From the NCBI RefSeq assembly GCF_033473495.1, contig NC_088936.1:2604001-2668000 (forward strand): a DNA stretch of 64,000 bases, written 5' to 3'. Position numbers and translations under genes: made by a program. Origin of the DNA: Cercospora beticola (Eukaryota; Ascomycota; Dothideomycetes; Mycosphaerellales; Mycosphaerellaceae). Shown here piece by piece: positions 53,200 to 64,000 of this stretch (its first letter is position 1; each line of letters opens with the position of its first letter). Under the pieces are notes generated by a model. That model ran no database searches. It was not told the DNA's origin and saw only the letters and a program-made list of their open reading frames with translations.

Positions 53200-53818
53200 C
53201 TAGTTGGCGCTACGTGTCCTCGATCCTTCCTCCCACTCCACACCTTCCCACCACAACACATCGCGGATCGTCTCTGGTCGGGAGCGTGGACTGTTCTCAC
53301 TTGATGCAGGACTTATGGGACGAAATACTTCGCCTCTAGAAGTTGGAAGTCCTGAAGTCTGGACAGCTGGTGCTGGTTGCGCGATTGGTGAGGAGGCCTC
53401 GCTCGAACTTTTGCTGCGAATCCGCTCGCCCAATTCAACATCGTCGTTCTGCTGATCTCGAGTGTGGACGTTGGCCACACGCGCGCCGTGAGATCCATGG
53501 TTATTCGTCGGTCGCCACCAGTCCGTCCACCACCATGTCACTGAAGGTACCCAAGGCTCACTGACTTCCGTTTCTATCTCTTGTCGCTGGCGATCATTCT
53601 GAGGTGGTGGGACTGCTGTGGTAGCACGAGGGAGATTACTCGTCTCGGCTCTGTGACTGCTGCTCCGTCAGCGTCTTGCTGCCAGTTTCGCGCATTCGCG
53701 CAATTGATCGTGGACCATACCTTCTCCTTCTCAGACGAATGAGGCAAAATGCGAGACCAGCGAGTACAAGGAGCAAAATAATCGGCGCAAAGAGCGCGGC
53801 TATGGTGACAATGTCCAT
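53200..53818 (-). CDS. Single-span membrane protein with Trp-rich cytosolic tail
   Basis: Exons 53721-53818 and 53200-53656, joined over a 64-nt intron (GTATGG, branch GCTGAC, acceptor GCAG; phase 2), give 184 aa. The start MDIVTIAALFAPIILLLVLA followed by GLAFCLIRLRRR is one membrane span with positive residues just after it, so the long tail is probably cytosolic. The tail has PWVPSVTWWWTDWWRP, an acidic/charged stretch, a Pro/Ser-rich part, and ends with two Trp-Trp/Trp-Glu motifs (DVLWWEGVEWEEG). Family unknown. The unspliced frame stops at once after the intron, which supports the join. Confidence 0.65.
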
Positions 53819-55959
53819 GATCAATCTTATCGAGTCCTTGCTTCGTCTACTGCTGCAGCGGCTTCAAATGTTCGCTCTATCGCGTCGAAAGGCTCTTCAG
53901 AGGTCCCATTAATAATTGCTATTGGAAGAGAATCTGCGCACGCAACGTGCCTGGAGCGTCTTGAATATATACCACGACAGTTTTCATGGACAACTCCGCG
54001 CTATTCCGCCTTCCAGGCCGTGGTTGGTCAAGACCTATGGTCAGCAGAAATGCGACTGTGGTTTCCACAAAGCTTCCACACCACGAGCCAAAGGACATGT
54101 TGGCAACTCTCCACTTGCTTGCTCCCACCTCCGGCCTTGGGAACAGGCTGACAACGCGCGCGCACGTGTACTGAAGACCAGAACTCGGGCTGGCCAGGAA
54201 CATTCTCACGCTCTTCTGCGCGCATGGACCTGAAAAGTCGCGAAGGCGCAGAGTGTTACAGCAGAATATCTGGAATGCATTGGTCGCATTCAAGTGGTCC
54301 ATCATCAATCAGGAGCGCACAACATGAGACGCTCTCCGACTTGCGCAATAGCTGAGGCCGCACGGCACTTTTGAGCAACTATCACAGCTCACCGACAGAC
54401 GGCGCCAGCTGCGCTCTCGACTCCAGCGAGTGCTCGGTTCCACCCCCATCATTCCATCTCCCACGGTTCTGGAATTACTCAGGCACGAGCTACGCGCGCA
54501 GAACTCCCATCAGCGATTCCGGCATGACTGATCGCAGAAACAATTGTCATTCTGTTCACTCCACTTCACGGCACCGAGCAGCGCACCATCAGTAATCCCT
54601 TCCATCCGTACTTTCTGGTCCGGCACAGCACAAGCGACGCACGCTTGCTTCCACGAAGCTTTCCAGCAACGCAAAACAATGGTAACAAGACACGCGAACC
54701 AGAAGTCACGCGTCAAGCGTGAAGAGGCACTGCGCACCCGCTTGTGAGGTCATCCTGACAGTTCCTGCGCCATATAAACGCCCTTCAGGCTTGTATGGGC
54801 TTTAGCGCGCAAGCTTTGACACGAGCAGGAAAAGATTTGGAAGGCTCCTGCCTAATTTGGACAAACTGCCACGAGAACGGTTGTCGTCGTCGTTTGGGTC
54901 GAGCTTGGACGTCGCACAGGTTTGCGGGAATCCGTTTACTTGGTACGCAACAGTGGAGCGTACCAGGTTCTAGGAAAGCATGAGCCATGAGGCTGATGAA
55001 AGGATGATGATTTGGATTCATGGAGGTGAGGGTGGAGTCGTCCTCATGGTGATCAGACGGCCAGCGCAATGAGGTAGATATCGTAGTATCGTACAAGCAA
55101 AGGCAACTGAAATGGAGTCTCTATGCTCTATTTTGGTTACCCATGAACTAGTTAATCCTGATGCCTTCAAGTCTCTGTGAATTCGAACATCATAGAACAC
55201 GCTAATGCAGACATACTTCTTCGATCCCGACAGCAGCAGTAGTAGAATATCAGACATGCAGAGCTGATCTTTCGAATACCGACCGAGAGGTTCCTCAAAA
55301 TTCGACCCAGTCCGGCATTGCGAAAGACTCGCAGCATCTTTTGTGCGCGTGCGTCACTCGAGAAATCGACAATGCGACGTAAGTATTGTGTCAAGTCGGA
55401 TTGAGGATATGAGAGAATTGCTTCCACGCTCGAACACTCGTTAATGTGCGGAATTGATGTTTTTTGATTTGTTTTGTTAGGTTGAGCCGCAGTGAATACC
55501 TCGCAGGCCTGCTTTCCTTCCGTCTGTTACCCACATACGCCCAAAACTCCTTACATGTTATGAGTTTGGTATCTAAATGAGATTCGTTACTTCGTCCATT
55601 TCCTCCTCTGCTTCCATTGCTCCGCGCCTATTGCTTCTCTGGCGACGTTTCTCCTCGGTGCTCTCATCGTAACAATACACATTGAAGCGATTTTCTTAGT
55701 GTTACAGTAGATACGGCGGAATCCGACCGGTCGAACTCTTCGTGGCTCCGGCCATCTGGCAAGTGCCGATGATCGAAGATCCTCGCGGCTGATTCTGCAC
55801 GAATGCGTTGCCACGACAGGTCTAGTGGTAGCCTCGCGAGAGCGCTAATGGCTCATGAGTGAGACGTGCGTGACCGGAACCGTGCCGGTGATTCTTGGTC
55901 GACGGAACTGCACATGCGGTGTGATGTTGCATCATCTAGCTGTTGTAGCTTGCTCAACC
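53819..55959. other. 2.1-kb intergenic region, no supported gene
   Basis: Longest ORFs are about 100-130 codons (for example 53919-54308 on the minus strand) and have no domain, signal peptide or splice partner. A TATAAA at 54774-54779 has no convincing gene behind it; the plus-strand ORF at 54795 is 62 codons. The 3' UTR of the gene ending at 55960 probably occupies 55600-55959. Confidence 0.45.
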
Positions 55960-57223
55960 TCATTCACCAGATGCTGGGTAGTTGAAGAAATCATCGGGAT
56001 TCCAGCTGGCCTCCAGGCCGGCAGGTGTAACCTGCCCACTGTTGTTCGCGTTCCCTGTGTGGTGACCGCTGCTGAAGTCCAGATCGAATGCGTATGTGGA
56101 GTCGGCGCCTGTGTTGTAGCTGGCGCCAAAGTCACTGCTGAGCATGTCGTAGCCAAAGTTGTAGTCGAGCGCACCTGGTGCGCTCGCAGCTGACATTGGC
56201 TCCTGATATAGCGACCGTGATGAGAGGTCGTGGTGCATGTTGTATGGTGAAAGTGTTTGTTGCAATCCGGATTGAGCACTGACAGGAGAACCACGCTTGC
56301 TCGACTTTCCATTGGGATTGTACGAGTAGCTCATGGATGGCATGGGTACTCCGCTAGACATCATGTATGGCTGGACGCCGAGCGCCGCCTGCTGACCATC
56401 GACCAGCTGCTGTACATTGGGCTCAAGCTGAAGTGTCAATGGACCATCCAGAGATGGCGATTGCATAGGATGTGCGGGTTGTCCGGGAGTCTGTGGCTGC
56501 ATTGCCATCGACGCCGGTGTCATTGAGCTGGAACTCTGTCTTCGTGGTTCGGGGGATGACCTGGCAGCCGGTGAAACAGCAGTGGAAGCTGGTCGTTGCG
56601 CGTCTGATGTATTTGACGTGGTTGGCTTCGCACCTGGTGATGGCTGTTGTTGGCTAGTGAACGCTTGTGGAGTGGCTATCGATGCCGACCGGGCGTGTGC
56701 AGATGCAGGAAGAGCATTTTGCATGTTCATCTGCCACGCTTGCTGGCCGCTTTGCTGCAACATGGGGTTGTACATTTGATTGGCATTGTAGTTTTGGTTG
56801 GCCTGGTATATTGCTTGGTGCAAGTAGTTTCGGACTCCGATCTGTCCTTGGAGGTAGCTGTTGACTCGCTCGTTGAAAGCGCTGTAGGCGAAGCCTGGGT
56901 TCAATGCGTTGATTCTTCGGAACTGCATGGGCAGGTCATCATCCTCTTCTTCGTACATCTCCTCGTTCATCACATCCTCTTCTCTGACTCGTAGTGATCG
57001 GCCGGTGCGCTTCTTGTGGATCTCGGATGCTCGTCGAGCGGATTCGACGCGCGCTTCCAGGCTCCGGTCGCTTCGTCGCGATGCTGCAATGTAGGCTCTA
57101 TCGGAAGATGTGAGCAGCTGCATCGAGAGACGGAAGCGACAGTACAAACCTTTCCTGGTTCTCTTCGTGGGTGCGCTCAGTGCGGATGGGCTTCGCAATC
57201 GGCATTGTGCGGATTGGCGGCAT
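55960..57223 (-). CDS. Gln/Ser-rich nuclear regulator-like protein
   Basis: Exons 57150-57223 and 55960-57097 give 1212 nt, 403 aa. The 52-nt intron (GTTTGT...GATAG, phase 2) joins MPPIRTMPIAKPIRTERTHE to RAYIAASRRSDRSLEARVES. The N-terminal 100 residues are highly charged and look conserved (SARRASEIHKKRTGRSLRV, NEEMYEEEDDDLPMQF). The rest is a low-complexity Gln/Asn/Ser/Pro/Met region like transcriptional activation domains, ending in an acidic-aromatic stretch (YAFDLDFSSG, WNPDDFFNYPASGE). No DNA-binding domain is visible, so a coregulator is a fair guess. The long upstream region (over 2 kb) is typical of regulated fungal regulators. Confidence 0.75.
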
Positions 57224-59644
57224 GGTGGCTGATAGCTGTAGCTAGGCAGTGGCAGTGACAGCGGTCGTGATTGCACCTGAATGCAGGCTGAAATTCATCA
57301 GTGTGATGTTCGCACCAAGATAGAAGACGATGCGAACGGGCTGAGAGTTGCAAGAGAGGGAGGTGGTGAGTGAGTAGAACGTACGGGCGTAGCAGGCGAT
57401 TGGCGGTAGCGATGTCCCGAGCCCAAGGATGAGTGCTCGTGAGAAGCGGGGCGATAGCGGTGGCGAGCTGTGGTGCACTGGTATCGGAGACCAGCGTGCG
57501 ACTGCAGGGTCTCGTCGTCGTGTCTGTCTAATAACAAACGTCGCTGCGGTGGGTTGGTGCAGACGCTGTGATGTAGAGAGAGCGGTGGTGAGTGTGGTGG
57601 ATGGAGGATGCAGCGTGCGAGGCGGCGCTCTGGCAGAGATAAAGTGCACGCCTCCGTTCACGAACTGGCTACGAGCCTACGGGGCAGCGATTCGCGAGCT
57701 CTGCTACCCTGGCCATCGTTAGAACTAGACCCGGCCGCTGAAGGGAGCTGCAAGGCTAAAGCGCATGCCTGTCTCTCTGCCCGCTCGCACCTCCACCAGC
57801 AGGATGATAACCGAGTGGCCATCCCAACTGTCCCCGAGGCGCTGCAGACAGCACAAGTCGTGCTGTTCCACAGATGGTGATTGGTGCCGTAGGCGGTGGT
57901 ACGAGATAGACTCGAGATCTGTCCCCGCTGGCACGCTGCCGCAATGCGCTAGGGTGCGGGAATCTCAATGATTTTCGATCTCCTGCTGTCTTGGGCGCAG
58001 CCCATTGCACATCAATCGGCGAGCTGTGACGTTTGTCGTGCTCAAGGCTCAAGGCACGTAGAGTGGAGTGGACCAGCGTAGAGCCGAGAAAGAATTTAAT
58101 GTCCTCCATAGCTCGTGTAGGAGGAACTCGCAAGCCGTACGAATGCCGTCCGGCACCAAGTCCGCGTGAAGTATTGCTCGCGTCACGCTCTCGACCCGAA
58201 TAGCAGCATCTGTGGTTATGGTCGTCGCACAGTGTCTGTTCGTACCGTACGAAGTGGCCGCAGCAGAGTGCCCCTGTGTGTCCAAAGGTATCCCGCCGAG
58301 CCGTCGCAACATTCCTCCGAGATGCAGGCCATGATCAGGAGCGCCTCCGACAGATCGGAGAGATCGCGGCGGAAGTGCTGCCGTGGGCGCGAGGCTTCCT
58401 GTGTGGCTCTGATGCTCGCCAGCAAAAGCGGAGTCGCCCAGACGCCAGATTTCAACCTCATCTTCGATCTTCTTGCATCAGCGCTAAGCTGGAGTGGGGA
58501 TAGGCTCGCAACGCTCTGCCCCATGGCGGCAGTGATGGGCGGAAAGTCGAAACATGCTTTCTCGCTTATCTCAAATGTCAGATCGGGCCCGGCGCTAAGG
58601 CCTCGCGGCAGGCCTGTGGTGTCACAGTCGACAGCAACGGCAAGGTGAGGGCGAGGTGAAGAGCGATGGCATTGCTTCTCCTGTGGTTATATCCGGACGA
58701 ACTGCCGACGCTTTTCGTTTCTTGAGGTCCCTCTCACTCGTGCTCGATGTGAGCCAAGCTGCTCCATATTAGCCCAGATCGTGGGAGATTGTGAGAGTGT
58801 TCAGTGATCAGCTTGCATCACTTCCAACGCAAGCGGCTTCCAATGTCGCACAGCGTCATTAGCGGGCGCGCTGCAGTGGTCGGTAGGAGGGAGGGAACGC
58901 CACGGCACATGGCAGCCAGATCTGTTTATTAGGCACGCTGGCAAGGCACGCCATGTCAGCGGCGTTTGGCAGCCAGATTTGCACGCACAGCAGGGAGCAG
59001 AGCGCGGCGAGAGCTGATAGATAGGTTGCTGGTGGCTAACTAGGGTGATGAGGGTCTGCTGCCGTGCTATCGCTCACATGTTGGCAGTTGCATTCTCGAA
59101 CTTCGAACACTGCCAGTCGTCGCACCACCTCCTCCGACCCGCTGGCGAGGTATTTCTTTCCCACTGCACTGCACACGCAGACGGCCTGCAGATTGCACGA
59201 CCCACCACGCGCGTCGCCATGAGGTATAGCATCGCTCGTCACGCCGTCGTCCTCCCGTCCCAGCGATGCGAACCCATCTGCACCTCCCTGCCAGCACGAT
59301 GAAGTACGATTGCCTCTTCAGGATCTCATACCGACTGCCTCGAATCCTCCGAACGACACGGAACATGCACCCCACCGTGTCACGTCCCAGAGAATCCCTG
59401 CGGAGCACGCTCCGAGCGCTAGGCGAAAACACTGAACATCGTGTGTCCGCCATCACTCCCTCAAAAAAACAGAAATCAGTAACAACACCTTCGCTATGCC
59501 AAGACCTCAAAACTCCCTCTGGGGTATCACATATCCTTCTCTCGCGGCCTTTGCTGAACCAAGCTGGCAACGTTCAAATCTCGCTCAAACATTCCAAGCC
59601 ACCTCAAGCAACCTCCAATCATCCTCAAAACCTCTCAGCACTTT
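57224..59644. other. 2.4-kb intergenic region, likely long promoter/5' UTR
   Basis: Upstream of the Gln-rich regulator gene and downstream of GH47. ORFs up to 167 codons occur in conflicting frames without domains; the GC-rich composition alone explains them. Short direct echoes such as GGCA-CGCT/CATG near 58905-58975 (GGCAGCCAGATtTG twice, 58912 and 58967) are present. No RNA gene was recognised. Confidence 0.45.
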
Positions 59645-62600
59645 CTAAGCCGACGACGACGATGACGACGAACGCTTCGACTCCTGCGGCCTCTGGAAGA
59701 AATGCGCTTCAGTATTCAACACCCAATCATCCAAACTCCACGCATCCTCCTCATCGAACAACAAGTAAAAGTACTTGAGCGTCTCGGCAATCCAGAAAGA
59801 CTCCATACCATCAAGATGCTCCGGATGTGTCTTGGAAATATCGTCAATCGCCGAGTGCCCAAACTCGACTCGCGTGTGTCGTTCTACAGCTTTGAACATT
59901 TCCCATCCTGCATCACGCCAGTGCTGTTCTCCTGTGATGCGATACATGTAGAATACGGATTCGATGGCTTCGGGTCGCAAAATGTATTTCTTGCTGTCGT
60001 ACCTTGCGAACCCGGGTGGAAGCCGCTCGTCTTCGAGCTTTTTCTTTATGAATTCTTCGTGCGTTGGTGGCGGTGCTGGAGTGTAGATTGGTGCCGACGC
60101 AACGTAGGGGTCGTAAGGTTCGTAAACATCCTGGTCATCTTGTATGTTTGGGAGTGGTGCCGGTATGGGCGCTGGCACTGCAACGGTGCCCTCTGAGTCC
60201 TCGGCGAAAGAAGATCTCACCAATGCTTCATTTTCTTCTGTAGGAAACGCTTTGGTCGGTACGTATTGTGGCTGGGGCGCCGCTGGCTGTGCTGGAGCAT
60301 TAAGTTGCCTCTTTTTGAGACTGCCGAAACTGCTCGTGTCTTTCAGTTGCATCTCTTCCTCTGGCGATGCATTTGATGCTCCAGCTTTCGCGCCTTCTGC
60401 ACTTCCAAAGCTATTCGTGTCTTTCACTTTTGTCAGATCACTGTCTTTTGTGTTGACATTCGGGTGCCCATTGTTGGCATAGGCCAGGTTCTCGGGCATG
60501 CGGCCATGTCCAGGTGACTGTCCAGAATTGTAGAAGCTGGGCCCTCCATGTTGGCTACCATACTTTGTGCGAGAATCTGATTGATAGGCCGCAGGAGTAG
60601 GCGTGGTCCAAGAGAGTAACGCCTGCTCACCGTATTGCTCAACCCATATGGCCCGCTGCTCATCGCGATACTCCTTGTACGGGTCGAGCTTCTCATGCCA
60701 CAATGTTTCATTCCACTGGCAGTCAGTCTTGCTCGAACAAGCCGAGGCAACGAAGCTCTCGGGCATGATGCCAGTGGCTGTGGAGTTGTAACTCCAAATA
60801 CATCCATCTGTCAGCTTCCTCCCAATCTCGACGTGCTCAGGCTTGTTGAAAATTTTGCCACCCATTGCCAGCATGCCTCCCGTGAAGCAAGTCAGATGCT
60901 CGGCCTTGGGTATGTGAGTTTCATACCACTCCTCAGTCGTGTAATTTTTTGCAATCGTCAGTTCTCCGGAAATGAGGATGTCGAGGTTTTCGGGAGTCAT
61001 TGGCCGGAAAATAAGCTTCTCAATCGTGGGCTCCATGCTGTCCAGATACATGGTCCTGTACTGATCCAGTCGACCACCAAGGAGCAAGTACTCCTTCGGC
61101 AGGTATTCGTACACGCTATCGCTCTGGCCTCCCATGGTGAATGTTTCCTGAGCGTTCATGCTTGGCGATCGTAGTCCTTGAGGCACACACTCAGGCTCCT
61201 CCCATGCTGGAGCCACTTCGCTACTCGTGGTACTCTGGTACGATGTGCCTGAACCAGCATCCACCTGCGCTGCCTTGGAAGCTCCAGACTTGTGCAAACC
61301 GGATGCGACCAAGTCTGGATCCTCATCGCCTGCCGTATCAACATCGAGCTGGCGTTTGCTAAGTTTGGAGTAAGCTGCATCTTCCGTGTCCTCGATGTAC
61401 GAATCTAATTCTGCAGCTGCTTGCTTGAGGTTAGGAACATCCTCGGATGGGTCCCCCTTGAAGTCTTGCGTATGCCTGCTTGTGCTGTCCAGCGCTTCCC
61501 CAGCCTTTTGAGCTGCATCGGCACTGCCTTGAACCGGCTCACTGGTCATCATCCATGTATTGCCTCCTGGAACGGGTACCTGACTGCCAGACTTGCTCGG
61601 GGCCAGTACGACAGGCTTGGCACATCCGCTAGCGTCCACAGAGATCGGCCACAGGCCTGGTAGCCTTGTCTGGTTCTGCCACTCTTCGAACGCGTCTGTG
61701 ATCCTGGCAATGGCGTCGTAGTACTTGGGCTCTTTAGTCAATTGTGCAAGTCTCGTGAATTCCAGACTCAGCGTGCCCAGCTCAGCGAGAACCACTCTAG
61801 TGCTCGCGCGATGGTTATTCGTCGCGAACTGCGGTTTCCAATAGTAGTACGTCTCGGGCATGCGGTTCGGCGTATCGAATGCGCTGTACAGTATTTCGGC
61901 AAGCTCCACAGCTTTGTCAAGAAGCACGCGGTACTTTTGTCCGGACACGTCGTATCCTGCAATGAGTCCTCCAAGGTAACGAATGGTAACCTCAAACAGT
62001 GGAATATCATTCCTCGGGGAAGTTGTGAAGTCGATAAAAGATGTCTGGTTGACGGCATCCTCGAATTCATCCTTGAGTCCCATGATCCAGAGCGTATCCA
62101 ATGAGTCGACCAACGTTGCTCCCCAGCCATTGAAACTGTTCTTGCCCTGACCAGAGACCGGCTCGACCTCGTCAAAGCCCCACCCGTACTTCCGGTATCC
62201 GCTCCAAGCATGTTTCGCGGCCTCCTTGATCGCCCTGAGACGTTCCACATCTGCGCCCTTTTTGGCAGACTGTATACGAGGTATAGGGGCGGCAGTACCG
62301 GTGGGCAGTTGGATTGTCGAGGTGACAGGATACCGCTCCGGCTGCTTGGTCCAGTGCACAGGAGGCGGAGAGCTATACACATATGGCGGATCCTCTACCC
62401 TTCCAACGCCGGGCGCGCTTTCCAAATATCCGCCATACCCCGTATCTTCATCATCGTCTTCATATTGCGGAACCGGCGGAAGAGTGGGGAGCGGTTGTTT
62501 TATCTTCACAGCTGGTTCAGTCGTCGTCGGCTCGGCATTGTCGATAGCTGCGGGCTTCTTGCCCTCGGATGTAGTTTCAGCGATTCGTATCGTCTCAGGC

Positions 62601-62863
62601 TTCGGATCTGGGTTGACTACAGGGCCTTCTTGGACAGGTGGTGCCTCGGGAGGCGTGTAGACGGGTTCGCGCTCCGGCTCCTTTGGTGTCTTGGGCGGAG
62701 TGTAGGCGTGCGGGTCCTCCTCCGGCTTCCTCAACACCGCTCCACCGCCGACCAGAGTGGGTGACAGGCCGTAGCTCGCAGCATTGCGCTCGTACAGGAA
62801 GAAGATGGTGATGATGCAGGCAGCAATGGCCAGGAGTCGGACTCGCCGGTTGCGCCCAGGCAT
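59645..62863 (-). CDS. GH47 class I alpha-1,2-mannosidase, type II membrane protein
   Basis: Single exon, 1072 aa, ATG at 62863. A short basic tail and one hydrophobic segment (LLAIAACIITIFFLY) form a type II signal anchor, followed by a Pro/Glu/Thr-rich stem (to about residue 205). The GH47 barrel starts near 210: AIKEAAKHAWSGYRKYGWGF, NGWGATLVDSLDTLWIMGL, and FEVTIRYLGGLIAGYDVSG. Near the end come ILRPEAIESVFYMYRITG, HLDGMESFWIAETLKYFYLL, and the calcium-binding Thr motif VLNTEAH. The enzyme trims Man residues on N-glycans in the ER or Golgi, or in ER-associated degradation. Two long low-complexity inserts (about residues 430-590 and 770-960) make it roughly twice the usual length. Confidence 0.92.
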   Translation of the reverse strand: MPGRNRRVRLLAIAACIITIFFLYERNAASYGLSPTLVGGGAVLRKPEEDPHAYTPPKTPKEPEREPVYTPPEAPPVQEGPVVNPDPKPETIRIAETTSEGKKPAAIDNAEPTTTEPAVKIKQPLPTLPPVPQYEDDDEDTGYGGYLESAPGVGRVEDPPYVYSSPPPVHWTKQPERYPVTSTIQLPTGTAAPIPRIQSAKKGADVERLRAIKEAAKHAWSGYRKYGWGFDEVEPVSGQGKNSFNGWGATLVDSLDTLWIMGLKDEFEDAVNQTSFIDFTTSPRNDIPLFEVTIRYLGGLIAGYDVSGQKYRVLLDKAVELAEILYSAFDTPNRMPETYYYWKPQFATNNHRASTRVVLAELGTLSLEFTRLAQLTKEPKYYDAIARITDAFEEWQNQTRLPGLWPISVDASGCAKPVVLAPSKSGSQVPVPGGNTWMMTSEPVQGSADAAQKAGEALDSTSRHTQDFKGDPSEDVPNLKQAAAELDSYIEDTEDAAYSKLSKRQLDVDTAGDEDPDLVASGLHKSGASKAAQVDAGSGTSYQSTTSSEVAPAWEEPECVPQGLRSPSMNAQETFTMGGQSDSVYEYLPKEYLLLGGRLDQYRTMYLDSMEPTIEKLIFRPMTPENLDILISGELTIAKNYTTEEWYETHIPKAEHLTCFTGGMLAMGGKIFNKPEHVEIGRKLTDGCIWSYNSTATGIMPESFVASACSSKTDCQWNETLWHEKLDPYKEYRDEQRAIWVEQYGEQALLSWTTPTPAAYQSDSRTKYGSQHGGPSFYNSGQSPGHGRMPENLAYANNGHPNVNTKDSDLTKVKDTNSFGSAEGAKAGASNASPEEEMQLKDTSSFGSLKKRQLNAPAQPAAPQPQYVPTKAFPTEENEALVRSSFAEDSEGTVAVPAPIPAPLPNIQDDQDVYEPYDPYVASAPIYTPAPPPTHEEFIKKKLEDERLPPGFARYDSKKYILRPEAIESVFYMYRITGEQHWRDAGWEMFKAVERHTRVEFGHSAIDDISKTHPEHLDGMESFWIAETLKYFYLLFDEEDAWSLDDWVLNTEAHFFQRPQESKRSSSSSSSA

Positions 62864-63605
62864 CGTGCCGGCGTTTTACTCCAACGTGAGCGCGAGCTTG
62901 TGTGAGCAGGCCGATCCGGTCGGCGCTGTCACGTCTGCCGAGGCTGCTCTGCTATGCTATGCTCGCCAAAGGGAAATGAGTCAAAGGAGACGGTCAGCGC
63001 ACTCTATACAGACATTGCAGATGCAGACGAGGGGGATGTCGAAGGCGAAGTGTACAAGTATATTCGCCAAGCAGCTCCCAAGAGCCTGCCGTCCGTCTGG
63101 CTGTCAGGAAAGAGGCCCTGCATTCCGCGGCAGGCTAGTCGCAGATCGCTTCTTCCGTCTTGCGGAGGAAATGCACCCACTTGCATTCACTTGACCAGCA
63201 TCCCGTTCCGTGTCAATGCCACGGTGTCATGAAGGATACCAAGTATCAGACGCTCAAGTCTGGAGCGTCCAAAGTACTCTTTGGTGATACCACCATGCCG
63301 CGACTTCGTACACGACTGACCCCCTTGGCGGAAAAGTGGCCCGCTTTCCATTAATATATCCCTGCGCGAATCCATTCGGCACAGCTTCGTCTTCTCCACC
63401 GCCGGTCTTCACACACGCATGGCAGCACTCAACTGAACAACCCTATCATACCTCTAGGGCTTTGCTTCATCACCAACACCGCGGAACAATTCTTCCATAC
63501 TTTCCCTCCACGATTCATGTGTACATTGACTACGTTACTCATCACCGAGCGGCAAAGTCTCCCAGCAATACGACCCGCTCGACATTCCTATCGATGCTTC
63601 GCACC
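62864..63605. other. Intergenic, GH47 promoter side
   Basis: About 740 bp between the GH47 start codon and the stop codon of the permease gene, both on the minus strand. Only short conflicting ORFs are present. Confidence 0.4.
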
Positions 63606-64000
63606 CTACAACGTAATTTCTCTCCCGCTGACATGTACGACGGGCCCAAAATACCGTTTCCTTGCAACAAGCACGAAGTGGACCCCAGCAATGACAAGCA
63701 CAGCCGCGAAGATTGGACTTGCCCAGTTGAAGTCTGCCGCGCTGGGCGCATAGCTCTGTGGCCAGAAGCTCCAAAAGAAAGCCCACAAGCTGTATCCAAC
63801 TGCCGCTGCGTTGATCGCAGGTCCAAATTTGCCCAAAGAGAAACGAGCTTTCGGGATTGTTTCTGGATGATTCAGTCGCCTCCACAGCACGCAGCCGATC
63901 GAAAGGCAGTAACACTGCAAGAGTGCGACTGTCAGCAATGAGGTAATGGCGTAGAACGCCACTGGCGACCCAATATATATCATACTGAGCAAAGTGGCGA
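63606..64000 (-). CDS. Amino-acid/choline-type permease, 3' end (partial)
   Basis: The reading is open from the right window edge to the stop at 63606 (about 131 residues). It shows the last hydrophobic segments and C-terminus of an APC-superfamily permease: IYIGSPVAFYAITSLLTVAL, LQCYCLSIGCVLWRRL, FSLGKFGPAINAAAVGYSLW, SPIFAAVLVIAGVHFVLVAR and KRYFGPVV. This pattern fits the fungal GABA/choline permease group (Bat1, Hnm1-like). The N-terminal two thirds lie outside the window, so substrate cannot be judged. Intron positions in the missing part are unknown. Confidence 0.85.
   Translation of the reverse strand, partial: ATLLSMIYIGSPVAFYAITSLLTVALLQCYCLSIGCVLWRRLNHPETIPKARFSLGKFGPAINAAAVGYSLWAFFWSFWPQSYAPSAADFNWASPIFAAVLVIAGVHFVLVARKRYFGPVVHVSGREITL

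Noticed and set aside
53919..54308. Minus-strand ORF of about 128 codons with hydrophobic patches
   Set aside because: No domain, no signal peptide, poor start; a plus-strand ORF overlaps it equally well.
57242..59570. Several ORFs of 100-167 codons
   Set aside because: They conflict across frames and strands in a GC-rich promoter region, with no domain or splice support.
1..64000. tRNA, rRNA, CRISPR arrays, transposons with terminal repeats
   Set aside because: I looked for tRNA B-box-like GGTTCRANYCC motifs, terminal inverted repeats and spaced direct repeats and found none I could support by eye.

Overview
The window is nuclear DNA of a filamentous ascomycete. Genes are compact and lie on both strands. 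Introns are short (about 43-126 nt), with GTRAGT-like donors, CTRAY-like branch points and YAG acceptors. The gene set is fungal: Pom152, Hrd1, GH47 and GH115 glycosidases, a monocarboxylate-type MFS permease, GPI-anchored Ser/Thr-rich wall proteins. A plant-associated Dothideomycete is my inference, not something the sequence proves. Exon coordinates below were worked out by hand from splice signals and reading-frame continuity. Models called complete add up to a whole number of codons.

Layout. 1-0.38 kb: 5' part of a secreted protein gene. 1.95-5.1 kb: GH115 glucuronidase. 6.7-7.7 kb: secreted Thr/Ser/Pro protein. 8.1-9.2 kb: acidic/basic unknown protein with an uncertain splice. 9.6-15.2 kb: lineage-specific region with two putative paralogous nuclear proteins and decayed repeats of a coding module. 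16.0-20.9 kb: a 12-exon gene for a 1397-residue secreted Pro/Gln/Gly-rich protein headed by an NTF2/SnoaL-like domain. 22.7-25.5 kb: divergent F-box and MFS genes. 25.7-31.8 kb: divergent POM152 and UCH-type deubiquitinase genes. 32.6-38.4 kb: divergent mitochondrial pair, Cbp6/UQCC2-like and mitochondrial IF2. 39-41.6 kb: lineage-specific and secreted proteins. 41.6-44.4 kb: wax-synthase-like acyltransferase and an Ayr1-like SDR. 44.6-47.1 kb: HRD1. 47.6-51.2 kb: GPI protein with three Cys-hairpin modules, RING-membrane protein, second GPI protein. 51.5-57.2 kb: small unknowns and a Gln/Ser-rich nuclear protein. 59.6-62.9 kb: GH47 mannosidase. 63.6-64 kb: 3' end of an amino-acid/choline-type permease.

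Themes. Many genes serve the secretory route and cell surface: Hrd1, GH47, GH115, two GPI proteins and at least four secreted proteins. A second group is mitochondrial (Cbp6-like, IF2). Nothing here looks like a secondary-metabolite cluster, a transposon, a CRISPR array, or rRNA/tRNA. The most unusual items are (i) the triple CX3C-X12-CX3C gene at 47.6-48.7 kb, where duplicated signal-peptide coding sequence appears to have become intron 3' ends; (ii) the matrix-like 16-20.9 kb gene, where 10 of 11 introns are phase 1; (iii) an intron whose pyrimidine tract is a 64-nt microsatellite; and (iv) three exact-period 20-bp repeats with a palindrome upstream of the SDR gene.
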